NCBI RefSeq assembly: GCF_003597395.2
Contig: NC_133771.1
Location: 133,655,957-133,719,956, forward strand
Length of the DNA stretch: 64,000 nucleotides
Direction: 5' to 3'
Source: Chelonoidis abingdonii
Taxonomy: Eukaryota > Chordata > Testudines > Testudinidae
Shown here: positions 34,114-44,899 of the stretch, piece by piece
How the letters are laid out: every line of letters begins with the position of its first letter
How positions within the stretch are numbered: position 1 is the stretch's first letter
Notes under the pieces: generated by a model
Seen by the model: the letters and a program-made list of their open reading frames with translations, nothing else
Databases searched by the model: none
What the model was told of the DNA's origin: nothing
Position numbers and translations under genes: made by a program

Positions 34114-34392
34114 GTTATGTCTACACTACCTGCCGGATCGGCGGGTAATGATCGATCTATTGGGGATCAATGTATCCCATCTCATCTAGACGCAATAAAT
34201 CGATCCCTGAATGTGCTCCCCATCGACTCCGGAACTCCACCAGGGTGAGGCGGAAGCAGAGTCAACGGGGGAGCGGCAGCCATCAATCCCACACCACGAG
34301 GATGCAAAGTAAGTCAATCTAAGATATATTGACTTCAGCTATGCTATTCTTGTAGCTGAAGTTGCATCTTAGATCGATCCAGTGTAGACCAG
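34114..34392. mobile_element. MITE with (T)GTCTACACT termini
   Basis: The left end, GTTATGTCTACACT, matches the inverted right end, which reads CTGGTCTACACTG on the minus strand. Possible duplication: CTCTG on both sides, with the ends imprecise. A strong internal hairpin pairs CTTCAGCTA with TAGCTGAAG (about 34332-34362). CpGs (GATCGGCGG, ATCGATC) suggest moderate age. Related to the fragment at 9.7-10.0 kb. Confidence 0.65.
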
Positions 34393-35364
34393 GCCTCTGA
34401 CTGCCACAAGGAATAATTCAAGGTCCCTATTGGGTGCTATGTCCAGGCCTTTTTGGGCAGAGAGAGCAAAAGGAGAAAAAATAAAGGATCCTCTGAATTT
34501 CAAGACAGACTTGGATAACTTCCCCCAACAATCCCACTGACCAAAAAAGGCAGTGCTTCTACATGGAAAATAATAATAGCTTCTCTGGGGGTTGCTGCTG
34601 GCTGTCCTGGACTCACTGACAACTCTGCAGTGCCATCCCTATAATAGGAGAGGCTTCAAACAAGAGTTTAGGTCAAATGCTGAAAAATAATAGATGCATG
34701 TTGAAGGCTAAAGCCTTGGACCTATGCCTTAAAATGTATTGTTTTGTTTATGTGGTATGTGTGTGCAGTGAATTACCTTCCATCCTTTACCACTGGCAAA
34801 ACCAAGAATCAGGCCATGTGTTGCTGATGCTCTGTGGGCGTACTGATGCACTCTTTTAGCCTAGTGCTAGACCTCCCAAAAGTATGAAGCTACAAACAGC
34901 TCCCTGCCTTGCTTGCTTCAGGTTGCTGCTGTAGAACCTTTCAGAAAGGCTAAGCCTTTACCAAGGAAAATGGTGTTAAGTTACACAAAGATTTACCGTG
35001 GAGGGAATGATTTCTGTCTCCATACCTAGAGTAACTAGTGCTAGGAAAGAAAATACTTGTTTTTCTGTTGCAATACTGACTGTGACCATGTACAGTGTAG
35101 CTGGTTTAACTTATCCCCTTTGATTTTTTCTCTGTTACACAGTTCCCGTACTGTAGCTCCTGGAAATCATTTCAGTCAAAAATTCTCGTCTGTGTAAAAA
35201 TCTGAGACTTCCTGCAGCTGTGGGACACAAGCCAGCAGACTGAGGATTTAGGGCTTTTTTGCCAACTCTTGCACAGTGCATGGCAGCAGAAAGACCCAGA
35301 AGATCATCTGAGTTTGATGTGGAGAGTTTCCACTATAGAAATGTAAGCAACATGGTAGTTAAAG

Positions 35365-35504
35365 CAGGGGTTCTGGAACCGTTTTTGTAGTGGGGGTGTT
35401 GAAAGGCATTGAACAAAACTGCGAACCCTGTATATAATGGAAACCACTTCAAGCCACGGGGTGCGGCTGCCACCCCCTCAGCACCCCTAGTTCCAGCACC
35501 TATG
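35365..35504. mobile_element. 140-bp hAT-type MITE
   Basis: It starts CAGGGGTTCTGGAAC and ends GTTCCAGCACCTATG, an imperfect inverted pair. Flanks AGTTAAAG (35357-35364) and AATTAAAG (35505-35512) form an 8-bp duplication with one change, as for hAT elements. A second copy lies at 59982-60110. Non-coding. Confidence 0.75.
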
Positions 35505-35780
35505 AATTAAAGATTAGAACAGAAGAACATTTATACATAAAAATCATATAACTACTCGGGTTGGTTCTATCATACATTGACTTCTCTCACTAATTTCCAT
35601 GAGGACAAAGAGAATCAATATTCATTTCCTGAACATCACCCCCAAACATGGCAGTTGACCAACCCCATCCTCTCTCTAGAATGTCTTGTCTCCTACCCTA
35701 CCCCCAGCCTGTACCTGGATCACATGCAGCCTACATAAGAAACATGGTGCCACATAGCATCTAAACTCCAATTCTACAAG

Positions 35781-35940
35781 AAGAGATAGTTCAATGGTTT
35801 AAGCACTGTCCTGCTAAGTACATGGGTGTGAGTTCAATTCTTGAGAGAGGGATTTGGAGCAAAAATCTCTCTGAGGATTCGCCCTACTTTAAGCAGGGGA
35901 TTGGACTAGGTGACCTTCCAACTCTGATATTCTATTATCT
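35781..35940 (+). repeat. tRNA-derived SINE (cryptodire type)
   Basis: The tRNA-like head reads 'tagttcaatggtttaagcac' with a B-box-like GTTCAATTC. The body ends with 'ggattggactaggtgacctt', the tail shared with the SINE at 40.2 kb. Confidence 0.8.
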
Positions 35941-38260
35941 GTGGTATACTTATTTAAATAACTTACCATAATTAAATAAGGCATCCCTTGTTAGGATTTG
36001 AAGTCAGCTATCTCCTGAACAAAGTAGGAGTCAACAACAATAGAATCCCACCCAGTGAGGAACAAAGTCCTCATAAGACTTTTCTTTTACATGTATTTCA
36101 GATCCAGAAATTTAAAGCATACAAAGCCAAGACCATGTGCAGTTTTCCCCTGGTTGGCATGCGCCACCCCTGGAGATGGGTACAGGTATTTGGCAGATGC
36201 AGAAATGTGTACTACTTTGAAATCTAGTTGGAAAATAAATCATTTATTGGACTGGTGTCATGTTCTGCTCTTCACTGTTATAGCTGCCACCAGTCCCATG
36301 CAGCTTCCAATGCAGCAGCAATTTCAGGAGGCTATCAATTTAAAAGTAAAGATAAACTAAAGGTTTGCTTTAAAGACTCCTTACACGATTATGATTTTAA
36401 TCTGAGCCACTCGGTTTTTTAGGGAGGGGGTTTGCAAATACTGTTTCTGTTCACCTTCACATTTATTAGTTTCTTTACGGGGATTGGGGGGGAATAAGTG
36501 AACTGAAGGAGTTGGGGGCAAACCTTCTATTCTCTGAGCAGTGGGAGCGGGAGAGGAAAGTGGAAAACTGCCAGTCTCACAGTTCAAGATCCAGGCTGCT
36601 GACAGGAAGCCTCAGGTGGGCCAAGGAATGCATGGCAAGGAACATCTTAGCTGCTTCAGAAAGGAGCTGCCTGTTGAGACCCTGCCTAGAATGTGCTATA
36701 CAACAAAGCATTTGTGACAGGCAGTTGGGGCTTGCCCATGCCCTCCAACCAGGAGACCATGCCCTTTTTTTTGGCAATGATGCAACTGCAAGTGTTGTAT
36801 CAAGGCATTAGCTTAGATCTTTTTGAGCATTAGATTTCAACCCTGTGAGGCTCCTTTACCTCATTACTGCACCCACAAAGCAGAGAGTAGTATTTTGCCT
36901 TTGGAGTTCTCTCTTTAGTGCACTTCCAATTCTGTATCCAATTATTTGTCTGCATTCTTGAGACGATTAAAGGTAGAGATGGGCCTAAATGTGAATGACA
37001 GATTCGAACCCCTTTTGAACTGCGGAAAGTTAGGACCATCTCTAATTTAAAAACCTATTTCCAAAATGTGAATTCTGTTAAATAAAGACCCCAAAAGATA
37101 ACACCTTAAGGTGAACAGTCCATCTTAGCCTTCCCACAGTATTACATTTTGGTATCACCCCAGGCAAAGCTAGTGGAGTGGCCACTGTGGGTGAGGCATA
37201 TGGTAGATTGGTGGCTGACTGGTTTTGTTAAAGAATGGCAGGGATTTCTCTGATACTGATAGTTATAGTTATGAGTGTGGGGTGATTCTCAGCTCTCCCA
37301 AATCCTCTTTATAGCCTTAGAGGGTATAGACAGAGTCATTACAATACCTAACAGTAAAAAAACAGACAAATTAGTGGAGCAATAGATTAGATTAGACATA
37401 GGTAAAACCCCAAAGTTTTGAAAGATCAATTCAGATAAGGCTCTGGGATGAAATCCTGGCCCCACTGAAGCCAATGGGACTTTTGCTCTCAACTTCAAGG
37501 AGGACAAGAATTTACCCATGAAGTTGATTTGAATATTTTTGTTTAAAAGTTGGACTTAAAAGCTGCTATGAACATACTTTCTTGTGAGACTTCTTTAGCT
37601 CTCACAGTGATAATTATATAATATATCAGTATTTTCACTTCCAAAATGGGGAAATATAAAGGCATGCAGGCAAGACTGACTCCATTTGTGAACACAGAGA
37701 CCTATCTGGCCCCACCACTGCCTTCACCTGTATGGGCTTGGGGAAAAGAGAAACTCCAGGATGGAACCAGCTAAAGATTCAACCTGGCTGGAAGTACTGC
37801 AGAAGGAGCTTCAACAGGGATCTTCATAAACAGGTGATGTCATCAGATTATGCATTCTACAGTGTTTGCTGTAAATATTCTTTCTCCTCTGCTGCTTGGC
37901 TGCTGGTTCCAACCCCTTCCTACCTCCTCCCTCAGTCTCTTCATTTCAGCCTCATTCTACTTACTTGCCATGTTCCTCCATCCTTGCCTCAGTTGTCTCC
38001 TATCCCTTCCTTTTAGCTAATCTCTTCCTATCTTCCCTCCTTACCTGCTTTTGCCCTATGCTCCATTTAATATCTATATAGATATATAAAGTAAATAAAC
38101 CCATCCAAAATAGAAAGATAAAGCCCAAATCATTTGGAAATAACATGATGCTTGCAAACCATCACTCTGATTGTGTGTTGTATTCCTTTCTTCTTCCCTA
38201 TGCCTGTTGTGTGTTTAAGATGCAGACTCTGCACAGCAAGGACTGGCTCTTGCTGTGTGA
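35941..38260. other. Gene-free stretch
   Basis: No host exon identified. A 99-codon frame at 36512-36811 has no recognised domain. A small TA-flanked MITE, a palindromic repeat fragment near 37.43-37.52 kb ('cactgaagccaatgggactt') and a pyrimidine-rich segment at 37.92-38.06 kb are present. Confidence 0.45.
36976..37042. mobile_element. 67-bp TA-flanked MITE
   Basis: GAGATGGGCC at the left and the inverted GGACCATCTC at the right, each next to TA. Same termini as the 326-bp element at 825-1150; an internal deletion form. Confidence 0.5.
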
Positions 38261-38440
38261 ATATATATATCTCATAGATCTGGGAGGGACATTGAAAGGT
38301 CATTGAGTCCAGTCCCCTGCCATCACTATCAGGACCAAGTACTGATTTTACCCCAAATCCCTAAGTGGCCCCATCAAGGACTGAGCTTATAACCCTGGGT
38401 TTAGCGGACCAATGCTCAAACCACTGAGTTATCCTCTCCT
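38261..38440 (-). repeat. tRNA-derived SINE (cryptodire type)
   Basis: Read on the minus strand, the head is 'gataactcagtggtttgagc' and the tail 'gggactggactcaatgacct', followed by a short (TA)n run as 3' end. Same family as the copies at 35.8 and 40.2 kb. Confidence 0.85.
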
Positions 38441-38458
38441 GTTTACATGGGCCCTTAC

Positions 38459-39030
38459 GCAATCATGAAATCATAGAGTTAGACAGGACCACAAGGATCA
38501 TCTGGTCTAACCCTCTGCCACGATACAGGATTTGTTGTGTTTAAATCATCCAAGATAGATGGCTATCCAGCCTCTTTTTGAAAACCTCTAGTGAAGGAGC
38601 CTCCACTGCTTCCCTAGGCAGTTTGATCCATTGGCCTACTGTTCTTACAGTTAGGACGTTTTTCCTGAGATTTAATCTAAATCTGCTGTGCTGTAGTTTG
38701 AACCCATTGCCTCTTGTCTTGCCCTCTGTGGCAGGAGAGAACAACTTTTCTCCATCATTTTTATGGCAGCCTTTCAAGTATTTGAAGACTGCTATCATGT
38801 CTCCCCTTTATTTCCTCTTTTATAAACTAAACTTATCCAATTCCTTCAGCCTTTGCTCATATGACTTGCATTCCATCCCTCTGATCACCTTTGTCACTTG
38901 CTGCTGGATCCTTTCCAGTTTCTCTACATCCTTTCTATACATTGGTGATCAAAACTGGACACAGTATGCCAGCTGAGGCCTAACCAGCACTGAGTAGCGT
39001 GGTACTATCACTTTCCATGACTTGCATGCT
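38459..39030 (-). pseudogene. CR1 LINE ORF2 C-terminus and 3' end
   Basis: The left edge ATGAAATCATAGAG is the inverted CR1 3' terminus. The minus strand from about 39030 reads LVRPQLAYCVQF, RKDVEKLERIQQ and VIRGME. An uninterrupted 85-codon frame (38798-38541) follows, with MIAVFKYLKGCHK, GFKLQHSRFRLNLRKN and SLEVFKKRLDSHL. This is the conserved C-terminal domain after the CR1 reverse transcriptase ('MIevFKYLKGchk...RRLDsHL'). Two stops occur just upstream (after DKFSL and KRK). The 5' part of the LINE is missing, as in most CR1 insertions. Confidence 0.92.
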
Positions 39031-39044
39031 ATACCTCTGTCAGT

Positions 39045-39112
39045 GCAATCCTGATCTTGACTGGAGCCTCCAGGTGCTACCGTTATACAAGTAACAATAA
39101 TCAGTCATTAAA
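39045..39112 (+). repeat. L2-like 3' tail fragment
   Basis: 'ggagcctccaggtgctaccg' and 'ttatacaagtaacaataatc' match the end of the conserved amniote repeat also seen inverted near 49.3 kb. Confidence 0.5.
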
Positions 39113-40190
39113 ACTGATATATCAGATTGGGGAATCATGATCTTTATCTTCATCTCTTCCATGCGATTTTGCAAAAACACAATCACACCTAACTCAAAAC
39201 TTTCATTACAGTTTTCATTGCTAAGGAATTTTTCTCCCACTCTTAGGCAGATCATTTTGACCCAGACAAAACAATTACAGAAATATGTGAGCTATAAACA
39301 TTCTTGCCTCTTTCCACACCCTTGCATTTAAAAACCCCCCACAATAGTATTTCATTCTGAAAGGTTCATCAGAAGTGAATTAAAAAATAAGTAAATAAAA
39401 CAAATGATAGATTAGATAGATAGAACAGTCTGACTGTAATTTATCTGATCCTCTTTTGTCTTGAATTTATATAGCTATGGAATGTTAAAAGGATCATATT
39501 GTGTACAATTCCTGAGATAACAAAGATAAAGTATATAGCTATGTGCTTCATTTAACGTGGCCTTGAAATTAATTAATGGTCGGTGCTCTTATTTTCTTCA
39601 TCATGGAGGGTATGGCCCAGATTCTCCATACAGTTATAGATTCTTTGACACACTGAGGTGGTATAAAGGGCCTATAATTTGGCCACAAATGCCCCACAGA
39701 GCATTTTCTGTCAGAAGGGAATTCCCTGCTGGAGCAACTGCCCAGCAGAGCTCTGTGCCTCCCATGTTGGGAGTTGGCGGGGTGGTGGAATTCTGCTACA
39801 CTAATCCTCCACTCTGCATCGGGTCTATTAAAGATCTTACACAACAGTTACTTTAAGTGCCACTGGGAGCAAACCTGGCTCCCTGGCATCATTGTGTCAA
39901 GCATATTTCTAACACAGGAGAAAATGCAGTTGCACGCCTTGCTGAAAATGGTGTGCTGTGGAATAAGATAGGCTATCTTTTCTATGATAAGAAAATGGGA
40001 CCAGGGTTAAAGCTTATACTAACTAGACCAGGGACCTGTGGAAAACAGAATCATTTTGCTATTTGCTTGATAGAGAACACAATTTAAAATGTGTTTACAA
40101 TGCATCCCTCTCCTATGCAACATGTCTAGCCCCAGGGAGGATCAGGGTCCCAGCATGGGGTCTGAGACGAACCCCCAGCAAAACACTCAG
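39113..40190. other. No gene recognised
   Basis: Unique-looking sequence. 39.6-39.85 kb has open frames on both strands, probably from an old repeat ('gattctccatacagttatag'), but no domain. Confidence 0.4.
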
Positions 40191-40369
40191 GAGGAGGGAT
40201 AGCTCAGTGGTTTGAGCATCTGCCTGCTAAACCTAAGGTTAGGAGTCCAATCCTTGAGGGGGCCATTTAGGGAACTGGGGTAAAAATCTGTCTGGGGATT
40301 GGCCCTGCTTTGAGCAGGGGGTTGGACTAGATGACCTTCTGAGGCCCCTTCCAACCCTAATCTTCTATG
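40191..40369 (+). repeat. tRNA-derived SINE (cryptodire type)
   Basis: The best-preserved copy here: the head 'tagctcagtggtttgagcat' is an A-box region, then a B-box-like AGTCCAATCC, then the body, then the tail 'ggttggactagatgaccttc'. I recall this as the tRNA-derived SINE found in cryptodiran turtles, and it is the main clue to the organism. Confidence 0.9.
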
Positions 40370-40844
40370 CCAGTTTCTTGTGTGTCTTTGCATTACCTCT
40401 GCTTACTTTACTGATAAGATTAAATGTTTATTATTATTAGCACTGCAGAATAGTTGATACAGCTCTTGGACTCACTGCTGGCCCGAACTTCCTTGTAACA
40501 TTGACATGACCATGCTAAGTGCTACAAACTCCATCATGAACATATTGGATCATGTGACATTTTTGGCAAGCAGTTGAAGAAAGGAAGGGCTGAGGGATGG
40601 AGAACAGATGATGATGTATTGTCGGGATTAGGTTAATGTTATTTACTGATTGTACAAAAGTGCAGGTAGTTTGCATTCTGTATTTTGGAATTTTATTTGT
40701 ATATATTCTTAAGCTTTTATATAAGCATCTGAGGGATGCGATAGCCACGTACAATCAAATTACAAGAAATCAATATTTTTGATTCCTGAACATTCATTAC
40801 AGTGATATAGTGTAGCTTCCTACTAAACTAAGATCCAATTAATC

Positions 40845-41030
40845 AAGAACACCTGATTTCTAATCTTGACTCTGCTAATAAACCATTTTTTGATGATTGA
40901 CTTACCTTTTCCCCATCTCTAAGAATGTGGATAATAATAAATACCTATCTACCTACCTCAGGGGAGTGTTGTAAAGACTGCTTGCCTGATGTTTGTGCAG
41001 TGTACTTAAAGCTGTAAAATGCAAACTATG
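40845..41030 (+). repeat. MIR-type SINE
   Basis: Plus-strand MIR core: 'ttccccatctctaagaatgt', 'ggataataataaatacctat' and 'cctcaggggagtgttgtaaa' follow the MIR order of 'cctcatctgtaaaatgggga', 'taataatagtacctac' and 'ctcatagggttgttgtga'. Confidence 0.7.
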
Positions 41031-41730
41031 GTTAAGAGACAGCAAGAACAGGTTAATTTTCTAAAAACAGGCTGGGTTAGAACTGAAGGCAAATAAAAAA
41101 ATGACCTTTGGTTTTGTATTTAAACTGATTTGATATGGAAGTTACTAAGATGAGCCATGTGGAAGGCCACAATTGTCATTCTGAAGATTCATTTTTTTGC
41201 CTATAACAATAGTTTAAAATATAATGACTCGGGGTGGAAAAAATGAGTGCCTCCCAGAATGCAATATACTACTGGGTAGTAATTTTACTTTTCCCATTGA
41301 TGTCATTGAATTCACCTTTCACATGTTTATTATTTAACTATTTAAATCTGTTGTTTCACAAGATTTTTCTCTCTTGCAGACTAGCTTCTCCTTCTCCCTA
41401 ATTCTTCAGTAATGGCATAACCCTATCATTCTGACATCACAGCATCATGCCGTGGAAATGATTGCAAAGTTCCATATTGAGCATTATGCCTTCACTGCTA
41501 TATCAAGAGGAAGCAATGCAAGCCATAAGGCTGTAAAGCTTTGTAAAGTAGTAAATGTAATTATTAATAATTTAGACCAGAACCATAAAAGTTAGAGTTA
41601 GAAGAAACCTGTTATGTCATCGGTTACCTGAGAATTTATTGAAATATGTGAAAAATACATACCAAGTGAAATATACGTTTTTGTCCACTACTATTTCAGA
41701 AACATTTACACTTACATGGTTAAATTAGGC
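41031..41730. other. No gene recognised
   Basis: AT-rich, no feature beyond background. Confidence 0.45.
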
Positions 41731-42238
41731 CAGCGTTTCTCAAATGCGGCCAGCAAATGATTTTTTTGTGGCCATGACAGCCTCCAAAGCATGGGCAGAG
41801 ATTGGTGGGGGACAAAGCAGCGGCCCTTCTCTGCAGCGCCCACCTGTTGCTCCTGAATAGCTGTTACCAAAGGCAACAACATGCACTGCCTTGGTGTTTG
41901 CGCTGGCACCGCCAGCAGGGATCAGTGCACTGCACTGTGCAGCCTCTTCAGGGACTCCCAGCAGCGCCTCTGGAGACACATGGGACTAGTGTGCCCAGTG
42001 CTGCAGGCAGCTCTTGTCAGTGGAGGCGGCTGCTGCATTCAGTCACTGTGGTGCTCCTCTAGGCTTCTCTACTGCTCCACCTGGCTGGGGCACAGGGAAT
42101 CAGGGACATCACAGGTGGCCAGTGAGTTCCCAACCCACCGTCCCCAGGGCAGATTCTCACTGAAGGGCCACAGGAGGCAGGGACAGAGCAACAGGTTTGT
42201 CAGAGTGGCCACCAAAAAATTTGTTGTGAGAACCCCTG
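41731..42238. mobile_element. 508-bp non-autonomous hAT-type element
   Basis: It starts CAGCGTTTCTCAAATGCGG and ends TGTGAGAACCCCTG, the inverted hAT-type end pair. Flanks AATTAGGC (41723-41730) and AATTAGTC (42239-42246) are an 8-bp duplication with one change. The interior is GC-richer than the flanks and gives overlapping open frames of up to 130 codons with no transposase motif. Confidence 0.78.
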
Positions 42239-42246
42239 AATTAGTC

Positions 42247-43150
42247 CATGATCCTACAGGTGCATCCAGATAGACAAAGTCCTGTTTTCACACAAAACCC
42301 CTTCAGTAGAGCTCAGTACAGGTGCATTTGGGTCTGTGCAGGCGGATGTAGTTGCAGGATTGAGGCCTTTATTTGCTGATGCTATGCACTTGGGAGACAG
42401 TAAGGTTTAAAGGAGCCGGAGGAAAGGGAGTTAGTAATGACTGGTTAAATGAAAAGTTGGTATTGCTACATGAGAGAACTGAACTACCAAAAAAGAAAAG
42501 GAATGGGAACTTGCAGGAATTGGCATGTTTGATTAGCAGTCAGTCTAAAAGGATCTAAAGCTCTTTCCAATGGGAGTCAGCAGAGTTAAAGCTGAATTTC
42601 AGCATGATGTGGGTCAGTTTAACACCTGGCCAATAAGTAGTAGAAACTCATCCAGCAGTATTGCTTTTTCTCTAGCTAGAAAAAATTCATAGTATTGAGC
42701 CAGAGCAGGGTAGGAAAAAAGGTGATTTTAGATTTTGGAGACTAGAGAGGTTCTTTTGTCTTGAACTCAGAGTTAGGAAAACCTAGTTGGTTCAATCTGC
42801 TGATAAACATTGATGTGAATCTTCATTCTTGCCTTGAATTGATCTCTGAGATTTGAAGTGTCTTAAAAATTTCACACCATCCATGTAGCTGTGAGCATCC
42901 TGGTTTTGCCCAAAATGCTGTACTGTGCTATAATACAATCAAACTATATAACATAGCTGAAACCATGAAATACCGGAAATCCTAAGAGTTACTTCATGCA
43001 CGATTTACTGACCAAAGGTATTCAGAGTAAGGTTTGGGCAAATTCTGAACCTAGCTGCCTGTCTTGTTTATTTAGACAAGAGTAGTGTGAAATTTGGGTT
43101 GATTTGGTTTCAGTAGTAGACTTTTTCTTAATCTATTATGATTGGCCAAC
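42247..43150. other. No gene recognised
   Basis: No exon, RNA gene or well-bounded repeat. Confidence 0.45.
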
Positions 43151-43822
43151 TGAGTTTCTTTAGGTATGCCACCCACCTACCTCAGTGGGTGGAGAAACTT
43201 GATGGGGCCAGTGATGAGTCCCAGCAGCAAATGTGGGAACACTAGGGGTATTAAGTAGCTCCTCCCACATTGAAGTCTCTGGCACTCATTGGCTAGCTGG
43301 CGGGTATGGGATGCTAATTGGCTGGCATTCCCCAGGTCCCAGGATTTAACCTGGAAGGGGGAGAGCCCATGTGGACCCTCTTTTGGCTCTGTTCTAGCAG
43401 AGTTACTCACATCTTCAGACCACATTGTCAAAATGCAAAGGAATTGAACAACTAAGGATTCCAGAGACCCTCTCCCTAAGGGGACTTCTACTCCAATAGT
43501 GGGCATGCTGGGGGGTAGGGGATTTACTAGCAGTGCGCAGATAATGAAGTGCGGGATTGCGAATGTTGATAGGCAAGGGTGGAGGCCCAGGGTCACACCT
43601 CTCTCTGACAGACACCCCTCTCAAGAGATACGGAGTGATCTGGAAAAATCAGTGACATAGGTTGGGCAGGAATGGCCCCGTCAGACAAGGGACTAAAGCT
43701 TGGGTCATAGGTTTAGTATAAGGCTGATATCCTGCTATGGAATATGGCACAATTAGGGAAGTACACACACACACCCCCCATCTCCAGGTGGCAGCATTCC
43801 TGCCAAAACTCAGGCTGGAGAC
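43151..43822 (+). other. GC-richer leader before a retroelement-like frame
   Basis: This 670-bp part is richer in GC than the flanks and stands directly upstream of the gag-like frame. It contains ATTGG boxes (for example 'cactcattggctagctgg' and 'gctaattggctggcattcc') and a candidate TTTAA box in 'caggatttaacctgg'. This could be the 5' terminal region of the same element. No left boundary was found. Confidence 0.35.
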
Positions 43823-44131
43823 ATGACAGCTAATGCCATTAGAGATTATGTGGGATCCAATCACGTATTCAGAAAACATCTGTCGAAAGAGGAAATTGTG
43901 GATTTATTTACCTTGCTGTTCAGGGAAAAGCAGACAGAGGAAGGGATGGAAAAGGATAAAAAAGAGGAGGCCAAACCCCACAGACCAAAGGTGCCTCAAA
44001 CTCTTGAGAACTGGTCTGCAACCTTTTTCATTTATGCTACTATAATTTCCATGATGAACCCCAAGAGATTATCTCCTTCTTTAAGTATGAGGACTTAATA
44101 GAGAGGGCTTATGCCACATATGAGTTATGTT
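43823..44131 (+). pseudogene. DIRS-type gag-like relic
   Basis: A 91-codon frame contains HLSKEEIVDLFTLLFREK, a lysine/glutamate-rich linker and TLENWSATFFIYATIISMM. After a frameshift near 44060, SFFKYEDLIERAYATY follows and soon ends at a stop. The layout resembles the gag-like ORF1 of vertebrate DIRS elements ('..iw.geYVDif.Ll...', 'F.nW..AF.iya.ii.e', 'slFkY.dlI.rAY..yg'). The usual continuation (AWL.YDe.FR) is missing. Neither a recombinase nor an RT is seen downstream. A host-domesticated gene is unlikely, given the frameshift. Confidence 0.5.
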
Positions 44132-44139
44132 TGCTCTGT

Positions 44140-44270
44140 AGTTAAACACCCATGGCTGGCCCATGTCAGCTGACTCAGGCTCGCTGAGCATAGGCTACAA
44201 GGCTGTTTAATTGCAGCGTAGATGTTCTGGCTCAGGCTGGATCCCAAGCTCTGGAAGATGTCATTGCTGC
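44140..44270. repeat. Fragment of a turtle DNA-transposon-like repeat
   Basis: 'agttaaacacccatggctgg' and 'tcagctgactcaggctcg' recall a common turtle repeat; ends are not seen. Low-confidence family call. Confidence 0.35.
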
Positions 44271-44607
44271 TGTAGTTAAGTCCAATCTTAGAAGGAGAAG
44301 CCCTCTTATCTGACAGTCTCTTAGACGGTAATTACTGTTTGTTGTTTGGGATTCAATTGGAGCCAGGGGAAGTGACAATGTCAACTTGGTCCCTGTCTCT
44401 CTGCCTTGTTCTGGTCAGAACATCTCTCAGGATCAGGATAGTAAAAGCCTGGGGTCCCTTGAAATGGTGGGGGTTGGCAGCCAAGATGGTGAAAATCCTT
44501 CCTGTAGCCTCTGTCTGTTCTTTCTGTGTGTTCATCTTTTCGTTCTTTTTCCCCACAAAAACTCTTTTGATTAAGGACCCAAAAAGGGAGTGACAGGTGG
44601 ATTAGCC

Positions 44608-44890
44608 CAGTGGTTCTCAAACTAGGGCCTCCGCTTGTGTAGGGAAAGCCCCTGGCGGGCCAGGCCTGTTTGTTTACCTGCTGCGTCCGCAGGTTCATCC
44701 AATCGCGGCTCCCACTGGCCAAGAGACGTGCTGACCACCCTTCCTGCAGCCCCCATTGGCCTGGAGTGGCAAACCGCGGCCAGTGGGAGCCGCAATCATC
44801 CAAACCTGCAGATGCCGTAGGTAAACAAACCAGCCTAGCCCACCAGGGGCTTTCCCTGAACAAGCGGCGGCCCTAGTTTGAGAACCACTG
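44608..44890. mobile_element. Foldback hAT-type element, 113-bp arms
   Basis: Left arm 44608-44720 and right arm 44778-44890 are near-perfect reverse complements, from CAGTGGTTCTCAAACTAGGG inward to CGGCTCCCACTGGCC, around a 57-bp centre. Flanks GATTAGCC and CACTAGCC agree at 6 of 8 bases, fitting a diverged hAT duplication. No coding capacity; the transcript would be a long hairpin. Confidence 0.85.
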
Positions 44891-44899
44891 CACTAGCCC

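Noticed and set aside
36512..36811. A 99-codon plus-strand open frame in less repetitive sequence
   Set aside because: Considered as a possible exon, but no domain is recognised, a competing minus-strand frame overlaps, and no splice signals stand out.
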